32,735 bases of DNA from NCBI GenBank assembly GCA_014379105.1, contig JACMML010000365.1:1-32735 (forward strand), read 5' to 3'. The DNA is from Phycisphaerae bacterium. Lineage in GTDB: Bacteria; Planctomycetota; Phycisphaerae; Tepidisphaerales; Tepidisphaeraceae. Positions within the stretch are counted from its first letter, which is position 1. Each line of letters begins with the position of its first letter. Under the pieces are notes generated by a model. That model searched no databases. It was not told the DNA's origin and saw only the letters and a list, made by a program, of their open reading frames with translations. The translations under genes and the position numbers were made by a program. Of this stretch, positions 16,111-23,775 are shown piece after piece.

Positions 16111-16532
16111 TGATGCCTTCACGGTACGTTCTGGATTGCTCAGTAACGATGGCGTGGTTCTTTGAAGACGAAGCGAAGCGAAGCACCGACGCCTTGTTCG
16201 ACGCCCTCCCGGAAGCAGACGTCCATGTTGCGGCAATATGGCCGATCGAAGTAGCGAATGTGCTTACGCTTGCCGAGCGAAAAGGTCGGACAAGCGAGGC
16301 CCGCATAAGCCAGTTTATTCAGCGACTCCTCAAGCAACCCATTACGATCGACCATGATGGCCTTGACCGGTCATTCACTCACATCCGGCAGTTAGCCAAA
16401 CTCCGCTCGCTCACCACTTACGATGCTTCCTACCTCGAGCTCGCGATACGCCGTGATCTGCCCCTGGTGACGCTCGATAAGCAGTTGATCGCCGCTGCCA
16501 GGGTTGAAGGCATCCATTGCGTTACCCTCTGA
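16107..16532 (+). CDS. vapC: VapC-type PIN-domain ribonuclease toxin
   Basis: PIN-domain endoribonuclease; VapC toxins cleave tRNA or rRNA and stop translation when freed from antitoxin. In the 141-residue protein the acidic metal-binding quartet is intact: D10 (YVLDCSV), E48 (WPIEVAN), D106 (LTTYDASYLELA) and D124 (VTLDKQL). The length is normal for a single PIN domain. The start could be any of three consecutive ATG codons (16107, 16110, 16113); the first overlaps the antitoxin stop. This variant carries CSVTMAWFFEDE in the first motif, typical of a PIN subgroup paired with Phd-type antitoxins. Confidence 0.88.
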   Translation: MMMPSRYVLDCSVTMAWFFEDEAKRSTDALFDALPEADVHVAAIWPIEVANVLTLAERKGRTSEARISQFIQRLLKQPITIDHDGLDRSFTHIRQLAKLRSLTTYDASYLELAIRRDLPLVTLDKQLIAAARVEGIHCVTL

Positions 16533-16589
16533 CGTTTCCCTCCCTCCAGATTTCTTTCCCGGCCTTGCAAACTCTTGCTCGTCGAGGAC

Positions 16590-16595
16590 TATGAT
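16590..16595 (+). promoter_or_regulatory. -10-like box (TATGAT) just upstream of the TerC-family gene
   Basis: TATGAT ends 11 nt before ATG 16607, exactly the spacing seen for uvrC and dxs. TTGCAA lies 19 nt upstream of it, a slightly long spacer. The sequence between the box and the ATG (CCCCAACAACA) contains no Shine-Dalgarno. Confidence 0.4.
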
Positions 16596-16606
16596 CCCCA
16601 ACAACA

Positions 16607-17557
16607 ATGATGCTCCTCGCCTTCTTCAGCCAATCGTTTGAAACGCATGACCTGTTTGTCATCGCGCTCCTGATCGTTCTCGAAGGGACGCTGTCGATCG
16701 ATAACGCGCTGGTGCTCGGGCTGCTGGCCAAGCGGTTGCCTAAGGCGCAGCAGTCCAAGGCGCTGACTTACGGTCTCATTGGCGCGTTCGTCTTCCGCTT
16801 CATGGCAATCGCCGCCGCGACGTTTTTGCTCAAATGGACGATCTTCAAACTGCTCGGCGGCGGGTATCTGCTCTATGTCGCGATCAAGCATTTCTTCTTT
16901 GACAGCAAGGACAAGGACGACCGCTCGAAGATCCGTATCGGCCCCGACGGGCACCCGATCCTCGAGGACGACCCCGAGCAGGAGTTGACCGAGCAGCGGC
17001 GCGAGCAGGAGATCGCCGAGCGCTCGCCGGTCGTGATGCATGGAGGCGTCCCGGGACCGCAGCCGGTCTCGTACGAGGCAATATCGCCGAGGACCCGTTA
17101 CGCCGCTTTCTGGCCGACCGTATTTGTGATCGAGATGACCGACATCGCGTTCGCGATCGATTCGATCGTCGCCGCGATCGGCGTCGTCGGACGTCCGCCG
17201 GTGGACCATCCGCCGGAGGCGCTGCACCCCAAGTTGTGGGTCGTCGTGCTCGGCGGATTTATCGGCGTCATCCTCATGCGCTTCGCGGCCGTGTTGTTTA
17301 TCAAGCTGTTGGACCGTTTCCCCAAGTTTGAGGTGGCGGCATACCTGCTGGTGACGGTCATCGGCGCCAAGCTGGTGATCGATTGGGCCGGCAACTATTT
17401 CTTCGCGACCGAGGCACATCCCCATCCCGTCGATTTCCACAGCCCCGCCAGCCCAGCATTCTGGATCTTCTGGGTCTCAATGATCGCCTGCTTCTGCTAC
17501 GGATTCGCGGGAAGAAAGCCGGCCGGTGCGGACCAGAATGCGACGCCGACCGGGTAG
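16607..17557 (+). CDS. TerC-family integral membrane protein
   Basis: Polytopic inner-membrane protein of the TerC/Alx family, members of which export manganese or other metals or protect against tellurite. The 316 residues contain about seven hydrophobic helices. Two family signatures with charged membrane residues are present: LEGTLSIDNALVLGLLAKRLP near the N-terminus and FVIEMTDIAFAIDSIVAAIGV in the middle; both hold the paired Asp/Glu thought to line the metal path. Between them is a hydrophilic loop of about 70 residues, rich in D, E and K. Substrate cannot be told from sequence; manganese efflux is the most likely by family knowledge. It starts at ATG 16607 (or 16610), 75 nt after the VapC gene, and appears to have its own promoter. 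Confidence 0.88.
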   Translation: MMLLAFFSQSFETHDLFVIALLIVLEGTLSIDNALVLGLLAKRLPKAQQSKALTYGLIGAFVFRFMAIAAATFLLKWTIFKLLGGGYLLYVAIKHFFFDSKDKDDRSKIRIGPDGHPILEDDPEQELTEQRREQEIAERSPVVMHGGVPGPQPVSYEAISPRTRYAAFWPTVFVIEMTDIAFAIDSIVAAIGVVGRPPVDHPPEALHPKLWVVVLGGFIGVILMRFAAVLFIKLLDRFPKFEVAAYLLVTVIGAKLVIDWAGNYFFATEAHPHPVDFHSPASPAFWIFWVSMIACFCYGFAGRKPAGADQNATPTG

Positions 17558-17613
17558 GGTTGAGAAGGCATGCTCAGCAAATTATGGCTTGAACGCACGC
17601 TTGTTTGTGACCC

Positions 17614-17871
17614 TCATCTCATTAACAGCTTGTCATAATCGTGATGATGCCCGATCCAAAACCATACCAATCCTTCTGCGCGATCTCTGGCGAGCGCACG
17701 ATAGCGCAAACCAACTCTAACAGACCAAAGGGATTCTATTTTCTTGAGTCGCAGTGAAGGATGGTGAGGGTCTTGACGGAGGAGAACAAAATTCTTATCT
17801 GCAAGATTACAAATTTCAGGCGGGAGTTGCCGGTATAGTCGCCAGAATCCGGGGGTGACGAAGTGATTCAT
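17614..17871 (-). CDS. RelE/ParE-superfamily toxin
   Basis: Small 85-residue basic protein with the RelE/ParE fold pattern: an N-terminal helix pair (FWRLYRQLPPEICNLADKNFVLL), then strands HHPSLRLKKIESLWSVRVGLRYRALARDR and a final VWFWIGHHHDYDKLL. The conserved layout (SLRLKKI, VRVGLRYRAL, WIGHHHDYDKLL) matches mRNA-interferase-type family members. It is encoded directly after a small antitoxin gene with a 4-nt ATGA overlap. This order (antitoxin first) and overlap are typical of type II modules. RelE members cleave ribosome-bound mRNA and ParE members poison gyrase; the sequence does not settle which, though the HHDY end favours an RNase-type member. Confidence 0.8.
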   Translation of the reverse strand: MNHFVTPGFWRLYRQLPPEICNLADKNFVLLRQDPHHPSLRLKKIESLWSVRVGLRYRALARDRAEGLVWFWIGHHHDYDKLLMR

Positions 17872-18065
17872 AGCGGCTTACACCTACCAGCTTCAAAGTC
17901 GGCGTCCGCTGCGCTTGTGGCAGCATCCAAACGCCCGGCGCGAATGTCCGCCTCAATCCGGAGATCCCACGCTGTTGCGACATACTCTTCGAACCATTTG
18001 GTGAACGCCGCAAGTTCTGCAGGCGGTAAGTCTGTGACGGCCGCCTCGAGTTCATTTAAACTCAT
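17868..18065 (-). CDS. Antitoxin partner of the RelE/ParE-type toxin
   Basis: A 65-residue acidic protein upstream of, and overlapping by 4 nt, the toxin gene. Its sequence (MSLNELEAAVTDLPPAELAAFTKWFEEYVATAWDLRIEADIRAGRLD) matches a family of short antitoxins in which a predicted helix pair is followed by DxxIEADxxAGKLDxLxxxAxxDFxAGK, here ending in DADFEAGRCKPL. It has no recognisable DNA-binding domain. Start ATG 18065 is chosen for its strong Shine-Dalgarno (GGAGG, 6 nt upstream); the ORF track's 18146 start lies beyond the likely promoter. Two GGCATCAAT strings, one over the Shine-Dalgarno and one 40 nt upstream, might be operator half-sites. Confidence 0.8.
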   Translation of the reverse strand: MSLNELEAAVTDLPPAELAAFTKWFEEYVATAWDLRIEADIRAGRLDAATSAADADFEAGRCKPL

Positions 18066-18132
18066 TGATGCCTCCGGGAATATTGGGAATAGTGTATCAC
18101 GTGTTGATTGATGCCAACAAATCAGTTCCCAT

Positions 18133-18429
18133 TCACGAAACGCCAAATTGAAGCGCCACGGATCGGTCTCCCGGGCCGTAGCAGAGAGCTACGTTGGCAA
18201 TACCGCCTGAGTAGAAAATCCAGATTTCTCCATTGTCTTCGTCCTGCCACAGCGACCAGCTCATCCAATCGCAGGCACCCATTGGCGTCGATGACTTGGA
18301 CACACACCGAAGCAGCGTCCGATCCGGCCACGTCGTCGCAAGCGGAAGCTGTTGAATCAGCTCGCCGATCCCAGAGACGACCTTCCTATCGGGAAGCACG
18401 CGATCGATAAGTGACATCAGCGAATGCAT
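18133..18429 (-). CDS. Hypothetical protein upstream of the RelE-type module
   Basis: The ORF track shows a 439-residue minus-strand frame here, but most of it is the antisense shadow of tig. Only the last 98 codons, from ATG 18429 (or 18417), lie outside tig and look like a real protein: MHSLMSLIDRVLPDRKVV at the start, then ELIQQLP, a Trp-rich core (DWMSWSLWQDE, EIWIFYSGG) and VALQFGVS at the end. Codon use is like neighbouring genes, with a mixed hydrophobic/charged pattern of a small globular domain. I do not recognise the family. It precedes the antitoxin gene by 67 nt on the same strand. There is no strong Shine-Dalgarno, so this remains a tentative gene. Confidence 0.45.
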   Translation of the reverse strand: MHSLMSLIDRVLPDRKVVSGIGELIQQLPLATTWPDRTLLRCVSKSSTPMGACDWMSWSLWQDEDNGEIWIFYSGGIANVALCYGPGDRSVALQFGVS

Positions 18430-18618
18430 TGGATCGCGGTCAGTATAAGCTGTCGACTGCCGGAATGGCAGGCGATAGCTCGACCTCGGGCGATCCACCG
18501 TTTCTCGTCCTGAAAAGCCCGTCCCGTCCCTGATTGCAATCTTTCCAGCGCCCGATACCATGTGGGGCTCGCGCCGGTTGAGGTGCGTTAACCTTTGTTG
18601 ATACCGAGTGAGGACATC

Positions 18619-19980
18619 ATGGCTGACAGCGCCGTCGCCGAAACGCAGCAGGAAGAAGCCGAGTTTATCTACCCGATCGCCGTCGAGGAGGCCGGTCCCG
18701 GCACCAAGAAGGTGACTGTGGAGATCCCCGCCGAGCGGATCGAATCCTCTATCGCCAAGCAGTTTAAGGAGTTGCGCACCCAAGCCCAGCTCCCCGGCTT
18801 CCGCCCCGGCAAGGTGCCGGCCAAGCTGATCGAGAAGCGCTTTACCAAGGACGTGCGCGAACAGGTTACCCGCACGCTGCTCCAGGAGAGCTACCAGCAG
18901 GCGGTTGAGAAGAACAGCCTGCAAGTGCTCGGCGAGCCGGCTTTTGAAAATGAGAAGGATCTGGCGCTGCCCGAGAGCGGCCCGATGAAGTACACCTTCT
19001 CGGTGGAAGTGCAGCCGGAGTTCACCGTACCTGACTTGGGCTCCATCGAGATCAAGAAGCCCAAGATCGAGATCAAAGACGAGCACGTCGATCAGGCGCT
19101 GCAAAACCTCCGCGAGCAACAGGGCACGCTGCTGCCGGTGGAAGATCGCGGCGCTCAGGAAGGCGACGTCATTACCGCCGACGTGCATGTGAAGCTCGGC
19201 GAAGAGGTCATCCTCCATCAGCACGACATGCAGCTCAAGGTGAAGCCCGGCAGCGTGATGGCGATCAAGCTCGACGATCTGCCCAAGCAGCTCGACGGCG
19301 CGAAGGTGGATGAGACCCGCACCATCACCGTCAACGCCGGCGAAAAACACCCGACCGAGAAAATCCGCGGCCAGGAGGTCGCGATCGAGTTTAAGATCAA
19401 AGACCTGCGCCAACTTGAATTGGCCGAGATCGACGCGCAGTTCCTGGAGCAACTCGGGTTCGAAAACCAGCAGCAGTTGCTCGACGCCCTTCGCGAAGAG
19501 ATGGTCAACCGCATTCAGAGCGATGTGCAGAACAACATGCGTGACCAGGTCGCCAAGGCACTGCTTGCGGCGGTTACTCTCGAACTGCCGGCGAAGCTGT
19601 CAGACCGGCAGGAGGCGCGGATCGTACAGCGCCGGGCCGTTGATTTGCTGCAGCGCGGCGTGCCCGAAGACCAGATCGTCGCCAACCTGGAAAACCTGCG
19701 CGGCGGCGCAAAGGAAGAGGCCGTTCGCGAACTGAAGCTCAACTTCATCCTCGGCAAGATCGCTGAAGATCAAGGCGTTGAAGTGAATGAAGGCGAACTC
19801 AACGCCAACATCGCCGGCATCGCCGCCCAGCGCAACATGCGCCCCGAAAAGCTCAAGCAGCAGATGGCCAGCGAAGGCTCGCTGCAGACGCTGTTCGTTC
19901 GCCTGCGCGAGCTCAAGGCGATCGACGCGATCATCGAGAAAGCCAAGATCGAGGAAGTGGAACCGGAGAAGAAGGACTGA
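18619..19980 (+). CDS. tig: Trigger factor, ribosome-associated chaperone
   Basis: Binds at the ribosomal exit tunnel via L23 and folds nascent proteins. The 453-residue protein has the N-terminal ribosome-binding domain with its signature GFRPGKVP (about residue 58), a central PPIase-like FKBP region (about 155-245, EDRGAQEGDVITADVHV) and a helical C-terminal substrate-binding domain with many Gln/Glu helices. The start at ATG 18619 is preceded by GAGTGAGG; the ORF track's TTG at 18595 is less likely. In many bacteria tig is followed by clpP and clpX; here it is followed by hisS, separated by a hairpin with a T-tract. The tail is acidic and ends EPEKKD. Confidence 0.93.
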   Translation: MADSAVAETQQEEAEFIYPIAVEEAGPGTKKVTVEIPAERIESSIAKQFKELRTQAQLPGFRPGKVPAKLIEKRFTKDVREQVTRTLLQESYQQAVEKNSLQVLGEPAFENEKDLALPESGPMKYTFSVEVQPEFTVPDLGSIEIKKPKIEIKDEHVDQALQNLREQQGTLLPVEDRGAQEGDVITADVHVKLGEEVILHQHDMQLKVKPGSVMAIKLDDLPKQLDGAKVDETRTITVNAGEKHPTEKIRGQEVAIEFKIKDLRQLELAEIDAQFLEQLGFENQQQLLDALREEMVNRIQSDVQNNMRDQVAKALLAAVTLELPAKLSDRQEARIVQRRAVDLLQRGVPEDQIVANLENLRGGAKEEAVRELKLNFILGKIAEDQGVEVNEGELNANIAGIAAQRNMRPEKLKQQMASEGSLQTLFVRLRELKAIDAIIEKAKIEEVEPEKKD

Positions 19981-20015
19981 TTCCTTTTTCCTCTCGCTGA
20001 TCACCGGTCTTATAG

Positions 20016-20110
20016 ATGACATGGTGACAAGGTGAGTGGGTGACCGGGTGACAGGCCGAGCAGGTCTTCTTACCCTTTCACCCCTGCACCATGTCACCTT
20101 GTCATTTTTT
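20016..20110 (+). terminator. Large repeat-built hairpin with T6 between tig and hisS
   Basis: The left arm (20016-20048) consists of GGTGAC-type units repeated every 8 bp. The right arm (about 20073-20105) is its imperfect reverse complement: 26 of 33 positions match. Six T (20105-20110) follow directly, so on the plus strand it looks like an intrinsic terminator for tig. The T-tract ends 13 nt before the hisS start codon, so it may instead be a leader attenuator for hisS. The 8-bp periodicity suggests a dispersed repeat that was recruited. Confidence 0.6.
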
Positions 20111-20123
20111 CTGGGCTGACAAA

Positions 20124-21389
20124 ATGGCCATTCAATCCCTCAAAGGTTTCGCGGACGTTCTCCCCGTTGAGTCTCCCCGCTGGCTCGCGGTGGAGCGCAT
20201 TGCGCGAACGGTGGCGGAGCTGTTTCATTTCGGCGAAATCCGCACGCCCGTACTCGAGTCGGCCGAGGTGTTTCACCGCGGCGTGGGCGAGACCAATGAC
20301 CTGGTAAAAAAGGAGACCTACACCTTCGCCGATCGGGACGGCGAGATGGTGACGCTCCGCCCCGAAGGCACCGCCAGCGTCGTGCGCGCGGTGATCGAGG
20401 CGGGGCTGTTGAATGACCAGGGCGCGCGGACAAAGGTCTATTACATCGGCTCCAATTTCCGCCACGAGCGCCCCCAGAAAGGCCGGCTGCGCCAGCACCA
20501 CCAGTTCGGCGCCGAAGCCTTCGGCGTCGCCGAGCCGGAACAGGATGTGGAGTGCATTCAATTGCAAATGTCCTTCTACCAACGGTGCGGCGTGAAGGAC
20601 TTGTCGCTCAACATCAACAGCATGGGCGACCGCGAATCCAAAGACAAATATCGCGCGGCGCTGGTCGCGTTCCTCACGCCGAAGAAGGACCAGCTCAGCG
20701 AAGACAGCCAGCGCCGCCTCGAGCAGAATCCGCTGCGCATTCTCGACAGCAAAGACCCGCGCGATAAAGCCGCCTGCGAAAGCGCGCCCGTCGCCGCCGA
20801 TTCACTATCCGAAAATTCCCGCAGGCATTTTGCGGTCGTGACGAAACTGCTGGATCAGTCCGGGCTTAATTATCAGATCGATCCACGCCTCGTCCGGGGC
20901 TTCGACTACTACACCGAGACGCTGTGGGAAGTCACCGCCGGCGGGCTCGGAGCCCAAAACGCCATCGGCGGCGGCGGACGCTACGACAACCTGGTTGAAA
21001 TGCTCGGCGGACGCCCGACGCCCGGCGTGGGATTCGGGTCAGGTCTTGAGCGCCTTCTGATCGCGCTCGAAGCCCAAGGCGTAAACCTCCCCATCGAACA
21101 AAAGCCCCTGATCTTCCTCGCCGCCCACGGCGACGCTGCCCGGGTGCACAACCACTCACTGGCGATGGAACTGAGGGCCGCGGACATCGCCGTGGAACAG
21201 GACTTGGCCGGCCGCTCGATCAAGGCGCAGTTCAAGATGGCGGATCGGGAGAAGGCGCGGTTCGCGATTGTAGTCGGCGATTCAGAACTGACTTCTGGAA
21301 CCGTTGTATTGAAAGACCTGCTCACCAGCGAGCAGACGACCGTGCCGCGCGATCAAGTTGTCAGTGTGATTCGATCAAAAATCAAATAG
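20124..21389 (+). CDS. hisS: Histidyl-tRNA synthetase
   Basis: Class II aminoacyl-tRNA synthetase charging tRNA-His. The 421 residues begin MAIQSLKGFADVLP, where family homology starts; the ORF track's ATG at 20091 falls inside the hairpin arm and is rejected. Motif 2 (FRHERPQKGRLRQHHQFGAEAFG), the histidine-specific motif LVRGFDYYTETLWE, and motif 3 (GVGFGSGLERLL) are present, followed by the alpha/beta anticodon-binding domain with FAIVVGDSEL. Length is typical for the bacterial enzyme. No good Shine-Dalgarno precedes the ATG. A hairpin ending in T6 lies 13 nt upstream. No T-box or histidine leader peptide was visible. Confidence 0.95.
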   Translation: MAIQSLKGFADVLPVESPRWLAVERIARTVAELFHFGEIRTPVLESAEVFHRGVGETNDLVKKETYTFADRDGEMVTLRPEGTASVVRAVIEAGLLNDQGARTKVYYIGSNFRHERPQKGRLRQHHQFGAEAFGVAEPEQDVECIQLQMSFYQRCGVKDLSLNINSMGDRESKDKYRAALVAFLTPKKDQLSEDSQRRLEQNPLRILDSKDPRDKAACESAPVAADSLSENSRRHFAVVTKLLDQSGLNYQIDPRLVRGFDYYTETLWEVTAGGLGAQNAIGGGGRYDNLVEMLGGRPTPGVGFGSGLERLLIALEAQGVNLPIEQKPLIFLAAHGDAARVHNHSLAMELRAADIAVEQDLAGRSIKAQFKMADREKARFAIVVGDSELTSGTVVLKDLLTSEQTTVPRDQVVSVIRSKIK

Positions 21390-21530
21390 GCCACAGAGAC
21401 ACGGAGGCACAGAGAGAAGACTTTTAACCGCAGATGCCGCAGATATAATCCAAATTTCTTCTCTGCGGCATCTGCGTAATCTGCGGTTCCAATTCTGCCT
21501 ACTTCGCTTGTGCCTCTCTATGGCGAATCA
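21390..21530. repeat. Nested palindromic repeat after hisS
   Basis: Starts at the base after the hisS stop. The outer arms are CCACAGAGACACGGAGGCACAGAG on the left and a degenerate reverse complement ending near 21525. The inner arms are AACCGCAGAT...GCCGCAGA and its inverse (TCTGCGGCATCTGCG...ATCTGCGGTT). The whole would fold as one long hairpin and could serve as a bidirectional transcription stop between convergent hisS and the bactofilin-like gene. Sequences of this type are common scattered repeats in planctomycetes and related phyla. Confidence 0.7.
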
Positions 21531-21544
21531 AACCAGTAGCAGAA

Positions 21545-21913
21545 TCATTTATACTCGTCCGGAATCTCGTCCTTGGGTTCAAACGTCGTTTCGCCCTTTT
21601 TGTCGGTCTTCACTTTACCAAGCACCTGGCCGTCGCGGTCGATGTAGAGTCGGCCGCCGTCGTTGGTGGCGTTGCCACTGATGACACCGGAATTGATCAC
21701 CTTCGCGCCGCGAAACACATGGAGATTCCCACTGACGTGGCCGTAGATGTGTACGCGTCCGCCAAACTCGACCAGCAGGTCGCCGTAGATCGCGCCGCGC
21801 ATGTAGAACTTGGCGCCCTCAATGACGCGGACGTCGCCGGTGATTTTTCCCCAGAGCTCATAGGGCTCGCTGATCACCTGGTCGCCATTGATGTTGTCAC
21901 GCACTTCTTTCAT
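21545..21913 (-). CDS. Polymer-forming cytoskeletal (bactofilin-like) protein
   Basis: A 122-residue protein built of short beta-helix turns, with hydrophobic positions repeating about every 16-18 residues: ELWGKITGDVRVIEGAKFYMRGAIYGDLLVEFGGRVHIYGHVSGNLHVFRGAKVINSG, then GNATNDGGRLYID and QVLGKVKT. This is the pattern of the DUF583/bactofilin domain, which forms filaments used in cell shape or envelope organisation. The C-terminal part is hydrophilic (FEPKDEIPDEYK). The protein is smaller than many bactofilins, and a non-polymerising beta-helix is also possible. It lies 27 nt downstream of a membrane-protein gene on the same strand and is probably co-transcribed with it. Confidence 0.6.
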   Translation of the reverse strand: MKEVRDNINGDQVISEPYELWGKITGDVRVIEGAKFYMRGAIYGDLLVEFGGRVHIYGHVSGNLHVFRGAKVINSGVISGNATNDGGRLYIDRDGQVLGKVKTDKKGETTFEPKDEIPDEYK

Positions 21914-21940
21914 TTTCGTCTCGTCCGCCCTGATGCCGGT

Positions 21941-22597
21941 TTATCTGACGTTCTCCCCCAGCATATGATTCAAAACCTCGTCCTCACCCATCGCCATTCG
22001 GATGCCGCGATTGGAGCGGAGCTGAACGATTAGCGTAATGATGATCGCAACGGCCGGTGCACCGGCGAAGCGGAACCAACCCATCACTGTCGACGCCCAT
22101 CCGGTGGAGCTGAAGTTATTTACAAAATAGACACCGCGCGTCAGCTCCTCCCATGTCCATAAGACGCCGCAGACGCGGAAATCCGTCTGCATGAAGCACT
22201 GCCACGGGAAGAGGAACACGATCAGCACCAGCGCCCACACGACGCTGCTGGTGACCTTGCCCACGCCGATCAGCCGCCCGACCAGCATGATGTGGGCGAT
22301 CAGCATTAGCACGAGTGCGAGGAGGATCCCAAGTGTAATGCCGCCCAGAACCGTGATGCCGGATAAGTAATGGAAAAGATCGGTCCACCGCGCCGATTGC
22401 TCGCCCGGCTGCGTCGCGGCAATGTCGTACGCGACGGCCCCGGGCAGTGGGACAACGTGGTACCGAACCAGCAGGAAAATCGCGAGTTGCCCGAGCAACA
22501 TCAGCAACAGCAGCAGCGCCAGGAGGCTCTTGGCGCGTCGCGCTACGCTAAGCGCTTCGGAATAATCTGCCGCCGTCGCAAGTCCGGTCGCTGACAT
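21941..22597 (-). CDS. Hypothetical multi-pass membrane protein
   Basis: A 218-residue protein with about four hydrophobic helices: LLALLLLLMLLGQLAIFLL near residue 28, then GITVLGGITLGILLALVLML, SVVWALVLIVFLFPWQCF, and FAGAPAVAIIITLIVQL near residue 190. The loop between helices 1 and 2 is short and polar; the loop after helix 3 contains Trp and Cys (WTWEELTRG). It ends in a soluble tail of about 20 residues. I recognise no family. AAAGG lies about 8 nt before ATG 22597. It precedes the bactofilin-like gene by 27 nt, so the two proteins may work together at the membrane; that is inference from context. Confidence 0.65.
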   Translation of the reverse strand: MSATGLATAADYSEALSVARRAKSLLALLLLLMLLGQLAIFLLVRYHVVPLPGAVAYDIAATQPGEQSARWTDLFHYLSGITVLGGITLGILLALVLMLIAHIMLVGRLIGVGKVTSSVVWALVLIVFLFPWQCFMQTDFRVCGVLWTWEELTRGVYFVNNFSSTGWASTVMGWFRFAGAPAVAIIITLIVQLRSNRGIRMAMGEDEVLNHMLGENVR

Positions 22598-22674
22598 GAA
22601 CTGACCTTTCGTCTAATGCTTCTTGGTGTAACCCAAACCGGGCCGCCATTCAACAAATCGGGTAAGGTGATGAC

Positions 22675-23775
22675 ATGCTGGATCCGATTCTCGCACGACA
22701 ACGCCAGAAGCGATTGCTCGACCGTCTGTCGGAACATTCGCTCGATTGCGTTGTCATCTCGCAGCCGCACCATGTTCAATATCTCACGGCGCATCACCCT
22801 GCCTGGCGACACCTTCCAGCGCTGATCCTCCGCTCTGATGGACGCGCTACGCTGATCAGCGCCAACGCGCCGGCAAAGAACGTCGCGGCCGACGAGGTCA
22901 TCGCCTATCGCGCGAATCTCGGCGGGACGCTTCGTCAGGACCAGGCGGCGACGGTGATCGAGCTGCTGAAGGACCAGATCGCTTCATCAAAGCGCATCGG
23001 CTTTGATTCCAGCGAGACATCGGCGGCGATGATGTCGTCGTTGATCGGGGACAAGGCTTACATTTGCATCGATGATCATCTGTGGCAACTCCGCCGAACG
23101 AAGGATGCGGACGAACTGACATTGATGAAAAAAGCTATCGATGCCACCGCCGCCATGTACGCCCGCGCGCGGGAGATTATCGAGCCCGGTGTATCGGAGA
23201 CGTATGTCTTTAACGAGCTTCACGCCGCTGCCGTTCAAAGCACCGGCGAGCCGATGACGGCACTGCTGGGCAACGACTACGCCTGCGGCACCGGCGGCGG
23301 TCTTCCGCGGGCCGGGCGAAGGGCACAGGACGGGGAACTCTACATCCTGGACATCGGCCCGACTTATCGCGGCTATTTCGCCGACAACGCCCGCGTCTTC
23401 GCGGTCGGCGGCAAGCCCACCGACGAGCAGCTCTCGGCGTGGCAGATGATTGTCGATGTCTTCCCGATCGTTGAGCGCCTCGCCAGGCCTGGAGCAAGCT
23501 GCCGTGACATTTATGCGGCCGTGGATGAGCACTTCGCCGGGCGCAATATGGGGCGCAAGCAAGGCCATCATCTGGGACATGGAATCGGGCTTCAGGCACA
23601 CGAGTATCCGCACCTGAACCCGGCGTGGGATGACGTGCTGATCGAAGGCGAAATCTTCACCTGCGAGCCCGGCGTCTATCTTCCGGAACTTCGCGGCGGG
23701 CTGCGGATTGAAAACCAATATCTCGTCACCCACAATGGCGTGGAAAACCTGACGCCGTTTCCGTTGGCGCTGTGA
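22675..23775 (+). CDS. M24-family metallopeptidase (Xaa-Pro aminopeptidase-like)
   Basis: Two-metal peptidase of family M24B, cleaving an N-terminal residue before proline or a related dipeptide. The 366 residues hold an N-terminal creatinase-like domain (1-125) and a pita-bread catalytic domain with all five metal ligands: D226 and D237 (LDIGPTYRGYFADNAR), H302 (GHGIGLQAHE), E331 (CEPGVY) and E346 (RIENQ). This fits PepP/PepQ-type enzymes; substrate class is not decided by sequence. A GGTGA Shine-Dalgarno lies just before ATG 22675. It is the first gene of an apparent operon: its stop overlaps the next gene's ATG by one base (TGATG). Confidence 0.9.
   Translation: MLDPILARQRQKRLLDRLSEHSLDCVVISQPHHVQYLTAHHPAWRHLPALILRSDGRATLISANAPAKNVAADEVIAYRANLGGTLRQDQAATVIELLKDQIASSKRIGFDSSETSAAMMSSLIGDKAYICIDDHLWQLRRTKDADELTLMKKAIDATAAMYARAREIIEPGVSETYVFNELHAAAVQSTGEPMTALLGNDYACGTGGGLPRAGRRAQDGELYILDIGPTYRGYFADNARVFAVGGKPTDEQLSAWQMIVDVFPIVERLARPGASCRDIYAAVDEHFAGRNMGRKQGHHLGHGIGLQAHEYPHLNPAWDDVLIEGEIFTCEPGVYLPELRGGLRIENQYLVTHNGVENLTPFPLAL

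Noticed and set aside
18133-19452. 439-residue minus-strand ORF
   Set aside because: It is mostly antisense to tig, which is unambiguous. Only the terminal 98 codons outside tig are kept as a tentative gene.
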